DNA from: Hymenobacter sp. APR13
GTDB lineage: Bacteria; Bacteroidota; Bacteroidia; Cytophagales; Hymenobacteraceae
Reading direction: 5' to 3'
Assembly (NCBI RefSeq): GCF_000737515.1
Contig: NZ_CP006587.1
Location: forward strand, 3,219,001 to 3,283,000
Length of the DNA stretch: 64,000 nt
This document shows positions 42,300 to 49,356 of the stretch, piece by piece; within the stretch, counting starts at the first letter, position 1; every line of letters begins with the position of its first letter. The position numbers were made by a program, and so were the translations under genes. Below the pieces are notes generated by a model. That model was not told the origin of the DNA. It saw only the letters and a program-made list of their open reading frames with translations, and did no database searches.

Positions 42300-42641
42300 A
42301 TGAACCACGCAGCCCGCATCGAAGAAACCATCCAGAACATCTACGACACCTTCTCGCACCCCGGCAAGCACCCTGTAGAGGCCGGCCTCGGCGCCATCGA
42401 CAGCTGGATTCAGGCCCTCGACGGCCTCGGCGGCTCGGCGCTGCTGGGCATCCAGAGCGAGCTGCGCGATTTGCGCGCCCACGTGCAGAACGACGACCGC
42501 CCCGCCATGGCCGCCTCCCTGCAGCGCCTCGGCGAGCACACCTCCCTCACGGCCCGCGACCTGCACGACGGCACCGGCGACCAGCTGCGCCACCTCGGCC
42601 AGACGCTCATCACCGCCGCCGGCAACCTGAAAATGGCGTAG
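42300..42641 (+). CDS. 113-residue hypothetical protein (paralog 1)
   Basis: 113 residues with no signal peptide. Mostly predicted alpha-helical: RIEETIQNIYDTFSHPGKHP, the shared block AIDSWIQALDGLGGSALLGI QSELRDLR, ASLQRLGEHTSLTARDLH, and LRHLGQTLITAAGNLKMA. The same pattern (IDSWI..L.G.G...L..I.SEL..L..., ....L..LGEHT..., LGQTL..AA..LK) recurs in the next gene, which has the same length. No known domain is recognised. A GC-rich hairpin terminator follows. Confidence 0.72.
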   Translation: MNHAARIEETIQNIYDTFSHPGKHPVEAGLGAIDSWIQALDGLGGSALLGIQSELRDLRAHVQNDDRPAMAASLQRLGEHTSLTARDLHDGTGDQLRHLGQTLITAAGNLKMA

Positions 42642-42690
42642 GTGGTTAGTGTTAATTTTCTGATAATAAAATAGATGAGTGTAAGATTCG

Positions 42691-42724
42691 GGCCGGCCTT
42701 GCTCCTGTGGGAGCGAGGCCGGCC
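42691..42724 (+). terminator. GC-rich hairpin after the first 113-residue gene
   Basis: GGCCGGCCTtGCTCC (42691-42705) pairs with GGAGCgAGGCCGGCC (42710-42724) around a 4-base loop. No strong T run on the plus strand, so the terminator assignment is moderate. Confidence 0.55.
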
Positions 42725-42885
42725 TTGCCTTTGGCGGGCCAATCCCAACGCAGGGCCTGTTGCGGGCCGCACCATCGGGGGGCAGATATGTTTCAGGAAT
42801 GCTTGTTCAAATAATTGATAATCAACATTAAAGCCTTGGGCAGGTAATAGGCCTGTTCAATCTCACCAACCAAACCCCTACTACC

Positions 42886-43227
42886 ATGGATTCTACCTCA
42901 TCAACCGGCACCACCCAACTCGACGCTACCCTGCAGGCCCTCGGCGGCGGCCTGAGCGCTGCGGCTCCGGCCGCCGGCGGCAACATCGACAGCTGGATTT
43001 CCACCCTGAACGGCGCCGGCAGCCCCGCGCTGAGCGCCATTGCCTCGGAGCTGGAAAACCTGAAAAGCGCCATCGGCAGCGGCGACGGCGGCCAGATCAG
43101 CCAGTCGCTGCAGACGCTGGGCGAGCACACCACCAAAGCCGCCGCCAGCGCCACGCCCGACGCTCAGGCCAAGCTCCAGCAGCTCGGCCAGACCCTGAGC
43201 TCGGCCGCTACGTCGCTGAAAGGCTAA
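42886..43227 (+). CDS. 113-residue hypothetical protein (paralog 2)
   Basis: 113 residues: NIDSWISTLNGAGSPALSAI, ASELENLKSAIGSGDGGQIS, QSLQTLGEHTTKAAASATPD and AQAKLQQLGQTLSSAATSLK G. It aligns with the previous gene along nearly the whole length (IDSW, SEL..L, LGEHT, LGQTL) but has a low-complexity Ser/Gly/Ala N-terminus. A strong terminator follows. The two appear to have arisen by duplication and diverged. Confidence 0.75.
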   Translation: MDSTSSTGTTQLDATLQALGGGLSAAAPAAGGNIDSWISTLNGAGSPALSAIASELENLKSAIGSGDGGQISQSLQTLGEHTTKAAASATPDAQAKLQQLGQTLSSAATSLKG

Positions 43228-43250
43228 GCGCCACTGCGTCAACACGCAAA

Positions 43251-43287
43251 AAAGAAGGCTGCTCCAATTACTGGAGCAGCCTTCTTT
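43251..43287 (+). terminator. Strong terminator after the second 113-residue gene
   Basis: AAAGAAGGCTGCTCCA (43251-43266) pairs exactly with 43272-43287 around a 5-base loop, then TGTGTTTTT. It also faces the convergent ggt gene, whose stop is at 43381. Confidence 0.88.
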
Positions 43288-43380
43288 GTGTTTTTAGAAA
43301 ATCCCGAAATGCTTTGGTTCTGCAGCTTGGCTTCACCTGTTGCCGCGTTATCAGGCTGAAGCGCCGCATTGGTTTTCAGG

Positions 43381-45126
43381 CTAATACCCGGCTGCCGTGT
43401 CGTCGCCGCGGGGGTCGGCGCCGCCTTCCAGCTTGCCGCCGGGCAGCACACGAATCACCTCGACGCGGCCCCAGGCGTTGCGCGGTTTCAGCACGTAGCC
43501 GCGGGCGCGGAGCGTGTCTTCGGCGGCGGGCAGCAGGGCGCCGGCTTCCACATCAATCTGGTCGGGCAGCCACTGGTGGTGCAGGCGCGGCGCGGCTACG
43601 GCCTGCTGGGCATTCATGCCGTAGTCGAGCACATTGAGGCTGGCCTGCAGCACGCTGGTGATGATGGTGCTGCCGCCCGGCGTGCCCACCACCAGGGCCA
43701 GCTTGCCGTTTTTGGTGAAGATGGCCGGCGTCATCGAGGACAGCATGCGCTTACCGGGCGCAATGGCGTTGGCCGTGCCGCCCACCAGCCCGTAGGCGTT
43801 AGGCACGCCGGGCTTGCTGCTGAAATCGTCCATTTCATTGTTCAGGATAAAGCCCGCCCCGGCCACCACCACCTTGCTGCCGTACGCCCCATTCAGCGTG
43901 GTCGTGCAGCTCACGGCGTTGCCCTGCGCGTCCACGATGTTGTAGTGCGTGGTCTGGTCCGACTCGTACGCCGGCAAGCCGGAGCCGGCCGCCACCTGGG
44001 CGCTGGGCGTGGCGCGGCGCGGCTGGGCAGTACGCATCCGCTCCTGGTTGTACTTTTTGTCGAGTAGCTGGGCCACCGGCACCTTGCCGAAATCCGGGTC
44101 GCCGAGGTAGGTGGCGCGGTCGGCGTACACGCGGCGCTGGGTTTCCGTAATCCAGTGCGTGGCCTGCGGCGAGTGCCAGCCCAAGCCGCGCAGATTCACG
44201 TTTGGATCCAGCATCTGCAGCATCTGCAGCATCTGCAGCATCTGGAGCAGCGCCACCCCGCCCGAGCTGGGCGGCGGAAACGTCAGCACGTCGTGGCCGC
44301 GGTACTGGCCGTGCAGCGGCGTGCGCCACTTAGGCTGGTAGCCGGCCAGGTCGGCTTTGCTGATGATGCCCTGCCCACGCTGCATTTCGGCCACGATTAA
44401 GTCGGCCGTAGCACCTTCGTAGAAACCGGCGCGGCCCTGGTCGCGGATGCGGCCCAGCGTGGCGGCCAGGTCGGAGTGCCGGATCAGGTCGCCGGCCACC
44501 CAGGGCGTGGGCCGGAGGTAGGAGCTGCCGGGTGTGAACCGGGCGAAATCGGCGCGGGTGCGGTTCAGGCCAGCCGCTTCCTTTTCGGTGAGCTTCACGC
44601 CCTGGGCGGCCAGGTCGACGGCGGGCTGCACCACCTGCGCCCAGGTCAGCTTGCCCAGCTTTTTGTGCAGCTCCACCATGCCCGCCACGGTGCCCGGCAC
44701 GCCGGCCGCGCGGTGGCCCAGGGTGCTCAGGTCCGGAATGAGGTTGCCCTGCGCATTGAGGTACATGTCGCGCGTGGCGGCGGCGGGGGCGGTTTCGCGG
44801 AAGTCCAGTGCGCCTTCCTGGCCGTCGGCGCCGCGGTAGAGCAGGAAGCCGCCCCCGCCGATGTTGCCGGCCACGGGCAGCACCACGGCCAGCGCAAACT
44901 GCACCGCCACGGCCGCGTCGTAGGCGTTGCCGCCCTGGCGCATGATGTCCACGCCAACCCGCGTGGCCTCGGGGTGCGCCGACACCACCATGGCTTTATC
45001 GGCCACCACGGGCGTGCCGGCCGGAATGGGGGCGGCCAGCGTGGCAGTATCGGGGGCCGTCTGGGGCGGAGTGGTGGAGCAGGCCGCGAGGGCCAGCAGC
45101 GCCAGCGAGTGAAAAATACGCTTCAT
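43381..45126 (-). CDS. ggt: Gamma-glutamyltransferase (exported lipoprotein-like)
   Basis: 581 residues from the ATG at 45126. The lipobox is LALLALAAC (Cys near residue 15). It is an N-terminal-nucleophile enzyme that self-cleaves before Thr392 (in DQTTHYNIVDAQGNAVSCTT) to give two subunits and then hydrolyses or transfers gamma-glutamyl groups from glutathione. Other motifs: MVVSAHPEATRVGVDIMRQG, GNIGGGGFLLYRGADG with the conserved Gly run, LDFRETAPAAATRDMYLN, FPPPSSGGVALLQM, SSMTPAIF and VGTPGGSTIITSVLQ. Residues 295-306 are four LQM copies encoded by four 9-bp repeats (44209-44244), an expansion in the large subunit. Confidence 0.94.
   Translation of the reverse strand: MKRIFHSLALLALAACSTTPPQTAPDTATLAAPIPAGTPVVADKAMVVSAHPEATRVGVDIMRQGGNAYDAAVAVQFALAVVLPVAGNIGGGGFLLYRGADGQEGALDFRETAPAAATRDMYLNAQGNLIPDLSTLGHRAAGVPGTVAGMVELHKKLGKLTWAQVVQPAVDLAAQGVKLTEKEAAGLNRTRADFARFTPGSSYLRPTPWVAGDLIRHSDLAATLGRIRDQGRAGFYEGATADLIVAEMQRGQGIISKADLAGYQPKWRTPLHGQYRGHDVLTFPPPSSGGVALLQMLQMLQMLQMLDPNVNLRGLGWHSPQATHWITETQRRVYADRATYLGDPDFGKVPVAQLLDKKYNQERMRTAQPRRATPSAQVAAGSGLPAYESDQTTHYNIVDAQGNAVSCTTTLNGAYGSKVVVAGAGFILNNEMDDFSSKPGVPNAYGLVGGTANAIAPGKRMLSSMTPAIFTKNGKLALVVGTPGGSTIITSVLQASLNVLDYGMNAQQAVAAPRLHHQWLPDQIDVEAGALLPAAEDTLRARGYVLKPRNAWGRVEVIRVLPGGKLEGGADPRGDDTAAGY
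44209..44244 (-). repeat. Four-copy 9-bp in-frame repeat in ggt
   Basis: Four perfect CAGCATCTG units (plus strand) encode Gln-Met-Leu turns, giving LQMLQMLQMLQML after PPSSGGVAL. Other family members have one such unit, so this looks like slippage expansion. Confidence 0.9.
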
Positions 45127-45262
45127 AAGCGGCAAGGTAAAGCAGATTGACTGGGGTTTGACTGGCATAGCGCGAACTTGCCGACGCGGGTTGCCGGCTG
45201 GCTGGCCCGGCCACAAAGTTCGCCCGGCAGTGGCCGCGCAACCCAACTTCGCGTTACATCAG

Positions 45263-45270
45263 TAGATTTG
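45263..45270 (+). promoter_or_regulatory. Candidate -7 box (TAGATTTG) for glgB
   Basis: Exact TAnnTTTG, 21 bases before the ATG at 45292, in the divergent ggt-glgB gap. Confidence 0.5.
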
Positions 45271-45291
45271 ACCGAAATAAACTACCGCGCT

Positions 45292-47340
45292 ATGGCTCCT
45301 GAAATGCTTGTTCCGGCTCTGAAAACGCCACATCTGCCGCTGGTGCAGCAAGATGCCTGGCTGACGCCCTACGAACCCGTACTGCGCCAGCGCCTGCAGC
45401 GCCTCGACGACCGCCTGCAGGAAATTCAAAGCGAATACGGCTCGCTGAGCAAGTTTGCCACTGCCCATCAGCAGCTCGGCCTCAACTACGATGCCCGCCG
45501 CCGCGGCTACTGGTACCGCGAGTGGGCGCCCGCCGCTGAGGCCCTGTTCCTCATCGGCGACTTCAACGGCTGGGACCGGGAGGCCACGCCCCTGCAGCGC
45601 CAGCCCGATGGCGTGTGGGAGATTTTCCTGGTCGACAAGCAGTATAAGGAGCACCTCACGCACGGCAGCCGCTACAAAGTGCACGTGCGCAGTGCCCACG
45701 GCGCCAAGGACCGCCTGCCCGCCACCGTGCGCCGCGCCGTGCAGGACGAGAACACCCACGACTTTGCCGCCCAGGTCTGGCGGCCGGAAACGCCCTTCGC
45801 CTGGACCGACCAGAAGTTCCGGGTACACAACCACGTCAAGGAGCCGCTGATTTATGAGGCCCACGTGGGCATGGCCACCGAGGAGGGCCGCGTGGGCACC
45901 TACCGCGAGTTTGCCGACCAGGTCCTGCCCCGCATTCAGGCCGGCGGCTACAACTGCGTGCAGCTGATGGCCGTGATGGAGCACCCGTACTACGGCTCGT
46001 TTGGCTACCATGTAGCCAATTTCTTCGCCGTGTCGTCGCGCTTCGGCACGCCCGAGGACCTGAAGTATCTCATCAACGAAGCTCACAAGCGCCACCTGGC
46101 GGTGCTGCTGGACGTGGTGCACTCGCACGCCGTGAAAAACGAGGCCGAAGGTTTGGCCGATTTCGACGGCTCCGGCGACCAGTATTTCCACGAAGGCCCG
46201 CGCGGCAACCACCCCGGATGGGACTCCAAGCTGTTCGACTACGCCAAGCCCGAGGTGCAGCGCTTCCTGCTCAGCAACCTGCGCTACTGGCTGGAGGAGT
46301 TCCACTTCGACGGCTTCCGCTTCGACGGCATCACCAGCATGCTCTACCACCACCACGGCGAGGGCGTGGCGTTCAGCTCCTACGACCAGTATTTCGGCCC
46401 CGAGGCCGACGACGACGCTATTCTGTACCTGCAGCTGGCCACCACGCTGGTGCACGAGCTGAAGAAAGGTGCCCTGCTGATTGCCGAAGACATGAGTGGC
46501 CTGCCTGGCCTGTGCCGCCCCATCAGTGAGGGCGGCATCGGCTTCGACTACCGCCTGGGCATGGGCATCCCCGACTATTGGATCAAGCTGCTCAAGCACA
46601 CCCGCGACGAAAACTGGAACCTGCACGAGCTCTGGCACACGCTCACCAACCGCCGCGCCGGCGAAAAAACCGTGGCCTACGCCGAAAGCCACGACCAGGC
46701 GCTGGTCGGCGACAAAACGCTGGCTCACTGGCTGCTGGACAAGGCCATCTACGAGCACATGCACAAAGACGACCCCGACCCCATCACCGACCGGGGCGTG
46801 GCGCTGCACAAGCTGATCCGGCTGCTCACGCTGGCGCTGGGTGGTGAGGCCTACCTGAACTTTATCGGCAACGAGTTTGGCCATCCGGAGTGGGTGGACT
46901 TCCCACGCGAAGGCAACGACTGGAGCTACCATTTCGCCCGCCGCCAGTGGAGCCTCGCCGACAACCCCGACCTGAAGTTCCGGCAGCTGGCCGCCTTCGA
47001 CCACGCCCAGCTGCATCTGGCCCGCAAGCAGCACCTGCTGGCGCACCCCGCCGCCCACCAGCTCAACATCGACACCGACAATCAGGTGCTGGTGTTTGAG
47101 CGGGGCCCGCTGCTGTTCGTGTTCAGCTTCCACGTGAGCCGCAGCATCCCCGACTACCACTTCTTCGTGCCGCACTCCGGCCACTACCGCATCCTGCTCA
47201 GCACCGACGCCCCCGAGTTCGGCGGCCACAACCGCGTCGATACGTCCCTGACCTACGAAACCTTCGAGGAAGATGGCATCGACAAGCTCAGCCTCTACGT
47301 CACGAGCCGCACCGCGCTGGTGCTGATGCGGGTGGGGTAG
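45292..47340 (+). CDS. glgB: 1,4-alpha-glucan branching enzyme, eukaryote-type (GH13)
   Basis: 682 residues from the ATG at 45292. The CBM48 domain (about 75-185) shows REWAPAAEALFLIGDFNGWD and the catalytic barrel carries FGYHVANFFAVSSRFGTPED. The nucleophile Asp is in FHFDGFRFDGITSMLYHHHG (about residue 345), the Glu in LLIAEDMSGLPGLCRPISEG and the third Asp in VAYAESHDQALVGDKTLAHW. Size and blocks such as TSMLYHHHG and EDxSGxPxLCRP resemble human and yeast branching enzyme more than E. coli GlgB (728). It makes alpha-1,6 branches in glycogen. Divergent from ggt; the upstream frame from 45178 is not coding-like. Confidence 0.95.
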   Translation: MAPEMLVPALKTPHLPLVQQDAWLTPYEPVLRQRLQRLDDRLQEIQSEYGSLSKFATAHQQLGLNYDARRRGYWYREWAPAAEALFLIGDFNGWDREATPLQRQPDGVWEIFLVDKQYKEHLTHGSRYKVHVRSAHGAKDRLPATVRRAVQDENTHDFAAQVWRPETPFAWTDQKFRVHNHVKEPLIYEAHVGMATEEGRVGTYREFADQVLPRIQAGGYNCVQLMAVMEHPYYGSFGYHVANFFAVSSRFGTPEDLKYLINEAHKRHLAVLLDVVHSHAVKNEAEGLADFDGSGDQYFHEGPRGNHPGWDSKLFDYAKPEVQRFLLSNLRYWLEEFHFDGFRFDGITSMLYHHHGEGVAFSSYDQYFGPEADDDAILYLQLATTLVHELKKGALLIAEDMSGLPGLCRPISEGGIGFDYRLGMGIPDYWIKLLKHTRDENWNLHELWHTLTNRRAGEKTVAYAESHDQALVGDKTLAHWLLDKAIYEHMHKDDPDPITDRGVALHKLIRLLTLALGGEAYLNFIGNEFGHPEWVDFPREGNDWSYHFARRQWSLADNPDLKFRQLAAFDHAQLHLARKQHLLAHPAAHQLNIDTDNQVLVFERGPLLFVFSFHVSRSIPDYHFFVPHSGHYRILLSTDAPEFGGHNRVDTSLTYETFEEDGIDKLSLYVTSRTALVLMRVG

Positions 47341-47354
47341 GATAGAAGCAAATA

Positions 47355-47456
47355 GACCGTCATGCAGAGGCGCAGCCGAAGCATCTCGCTCGTGTGGTAA
47401 ATCAACCAGATTACTACACGAGCGAGATGCTTCGGCTGCGCCTCTGCATGACGGTC
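47355..47456. repeat. Palindromic repeat family D, copy 2 (46-bp arms, one mismatch)
   Basis: GACCGTCATGCAGAGGCGCA (47355 on, to 47400) pairs with 47411-47456 with a single mismatch around a 10-base loop. Core CGTCATGCAGAGGCGCAGCC matches copy 1. It lies between convergent glgB and the DUF1905 gene. Confidence 0.94.
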
Positions 47457-47477
47457 TTATTATGTTCAGCTAACCGC

Positions 47478-47951
47478 CTACTTCAGCTTTTTGCCGGTTT
47501 CGGCACCTTCCAGCACGTCCTGGATGCGGCGCTGGCGGGCTTCGGGCTTTTTGGCGCGCTCCACCCATTGCACATACTCGCGGCGGTGGGGGTAGGCCAG
47601 CAGGTCGAAGGCGGGGCGCAGGCCGGTGCGCTCCAGGGCGCGGGCCAGGTCGTCGGGCACCACGAAGCCGGGCTCGTCGGTGTCGGGCATCATCGTGACG
47701 TGCACGGGCAAACCCCAGGTTTTGCCGATGGTGTTGCGCAGCTGCTTGTTTACGGCCAGAATGTGGTGGCCGTCCTCGTCAAGCGTGAGCGGCAGGCGGA
47801 ACGGAAAGCCGTCGAGGGTGCCGCGCACGTGCACCTGCCCGCGCTGCCCAAACACCTCGGGCACGCTGAACGGCACGAAGAGAAACACGCCGCCATCGGT
47901 CGGATGCAGCTCTAAAGTGGTATCAAAAACCTGTTCCTGCGAATCAGACAT
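47478..47951 (-). CDS. DUF1905 plus YdeI/OmpD-associated protein
   Basis: 157 residues. The N-terminal DUF1905 beta-domain shows FDTTLELHPTDGGVFLFVPF, SVPEVFGQRGQVHVRGTLDG, FPFRLPLTLDEDGHHILAVN KQLR. The C-terminal YdeI-like helix region carries VVPDDLARALERTGLRPAFD, LLAYPHRREYVQWVERAKKP and EARQRRIQDVLE. This architecture is common in Bacteroidota and Actinobacteria. The molecular role is unknown; family names refer to bacteriocin-protection. A distant relative is the YdeI gene at 30881. Confidence 0.88.
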   Translation of the reverse strand: MSDSQEQVFDTTLELHPTDGGVFLFVPFSVPEVFGQRGQVHVRGTLDGFPFRLPLTLDEDGHHILAVNKQLRNTIGKTWGLPVHVTMMPDTDEPGFVVPDDLARALERTGLRPAFDLLAYPHRREYVQWVERAKKPEARQRRIQDVLEGAETGKKLK

Positions 47952-48083
47952 AGAGAAGGAGGGGAGATGCGGCGGCCAGCCAATACAAAAAGAAGCCGCT
48001 GGCCGCTCCGGGCGGCCAGCGGCTGCAAAGGTAGCGCTCTGGGCGCTAGTGCCGGCTATCTGCCGTCCGCCCAGCCAGCGCCG

Positions 48084-49163
48084 CTACGCCGGGGCCACTT
48101 CCTGCAGCGCCGTCAGGATGGCTTCGGCGAGGCGGGCCGGGTCCTGGGCGGCGGCGGCCGACAGGCGCCGGACCCGCTGCGGCGGCAGCTCGTGCAGCTC
48201 CAGCACCCGCAGGGCCAGGGCCGAGGAAGCCGCCAGCACCAGGTCGGCGCGGCGCAGCGCCAGGCGCTCCAGCTCCAGCACCCAGCCCCGGTCGGCGGCC
48301 GTGTTGCGGTCCTGGGCCAGGCTGTGCACGTGCAGCACCAGCGGCTTGCCGGTCAGCTGCCGCAACTCCAGGCCGGCCAGCCACGCCTGCCAGTCGGCGG
48401 CATAAATCACCGCAAACTCCTGGCTGGCGGCCAGCCGCGTGGCAAACCGCGCGTACTGAATCACGCGGAAGTTCAGGTCGGCATCGGAAACGGCCGGCGT
48501 GCGCAGGGCTTCCAGCGCAACCGTCAGCACCGACTGCGGGCCGACCGGCGTGGCCGCCGGGGCCGGCTGGATGGCTGCCACAGGAGCAGTGGGCGCAGGT
48601 GTTTCGGAATAGGGCGCTCCATCCTGATCCGTGGCTTCTGGCTCGGCGCCAGCCAGCTCCGTGAAGTCGAGGGCGGCGGCTTCCTGTGCGTCCGGCTCGG
48701 CCTCATCGGCGGCAAAGGCGTCAGCGTTGAGCAGGGTAGCGGTTTCGACGGTCTGGGCGGTATCTGCCGGAGTCGGTTCGGCTGCGGCGACTTGCCCCGG
48801 GGCTGCGGCCGGCGCGGCCTCGCTGCTGCCGATGTAGGGCGCCGCTGGCGTGGCCGGGCCAGTTGCATCCGTGCCCACCGTGCCGCCCAGGTAAGGCGCC
48901 ATCGGCGACTGCCAGGTTTCCGGATGGGGGGCGTTGAAATGGGTGTCGGCTAGGGCCAGCTCTTCGGCGGTGAGGTTGCCCAGGCCGGTGGCGGTGGCGG
49001 GGGCCGGCAGGTGCATAGGCTCGGTCAGATGCGGCAGCAGCAGCGTGAGCGCCGCATGCGGGGCCAGCGCCGAAACCAGCGCGGCAGTAGTGGCCGGAGT
49101 CGCCTCCGCTCCGGCGGGCGCGTCCCAGCCCAGCATCAGTACCTTAAGCGGAGCAATAGTCAT
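48084..49163 (-). CDS. GT4-like glycosyltransferase N-domain with disordered insert, C-domain missing
   Basis: 359 residues from the ATG at 49163 (a TTG 2 codons earlier is less likely). The start APLKVLMLGWDAPAGAEATP resembles 'KVLMFGWEFPP..GG' of Bacteroidota glycogen-synthase-like GT4 proteins, but the acceptor glycines are degenerate. Residues 80-205 are Ala/Pro/Glu/Thr-rich and look disordered. Residues 225-345 again match GT4: NFRVIQYARFATRLAASQEF, AVIYAADWQAWLAGLELRQL, TGKPLVLHVHSLAQDRNTAA, RADLVLAASSALALRVLELH. The second Rossmann domain that binds the nucleotide sugar is absent. It is probably inactive and may be a decoy or a broken gene. Adjacent to glgB and GH31. Confidence 0.75.
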   Translation of the reverse strand: MTIAPLKVLMLGWDAPAGAEATPATTAALVSALAPHAALTLLLPHLTEPMHLPAPATATGLGNLTAEELALADTHFNAPHPETWQSPMAPYLGGTVGTDATGPATPAAPYIGSSEAAPAAAPGQVAAAEPTPADTAQTVETATLLNADAFAADEAEPDAQEAAALDFTELAGAEPEATDQDGAPYSETPAPTAPVAAIQPAPAATPVGPQSVLTVALEALRTPAVSDADLNFRVIQYARFATRLAASQEFAVIYAADWQAWLAGLELRQLTGKPLVLHVHSLAQDRNTAADRGWVLELERLALRRADLVLAASSALALRVLELHELPPQRVRRLSAAAAQDPARLAEAILTALQEVAPA

Positions 49164-49273
49164 GGGCAATCAGGCAGAAAAAGGAAGAATAGCAAAACCG
49201 GTTTATTGGGGCTATAAAGGCGGTTTTTACGAATCAATAGCCAATGTTAGGCAAAATTCGCGGGATTCGTTTT

Positions 49274-49281
49274 TACCTTCG
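49274..49281 (+). promoter_or_regulatory. -7-like box (TACCTTCG) upstream of the GH31 gene
   Basis: TAnnTTCG variant, 75 bases before the ATG at 49357. A spare ATG at 49290 opens a 78-codon frame that overlaps GH31 out of frame. Confidence 0.35.
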
Positions 49282-49356
49282 CAAGCTTAATGCAGGCTTC
49301 TCCGGCACGGCCGGATTTTTTTTTACCCGCCCGCTTTTCCCAGCCCGACCTTCCTC

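Noticed and set aside
44209..44244. Short direct repeats considered as a CRISPR array
   Set aside because: Units are 9 bp, contiguous, without spacers, and lie inside the ggt coding sequence.
45259..47229. A 656-codon open frame antisense to the branching enzyme gene
   Set aside because: It lies opposite a clear GH13 gene in a GC-rich region, where third-position GC removes stops from the complement. It is Val/Ala/Gly-rich with no domain.
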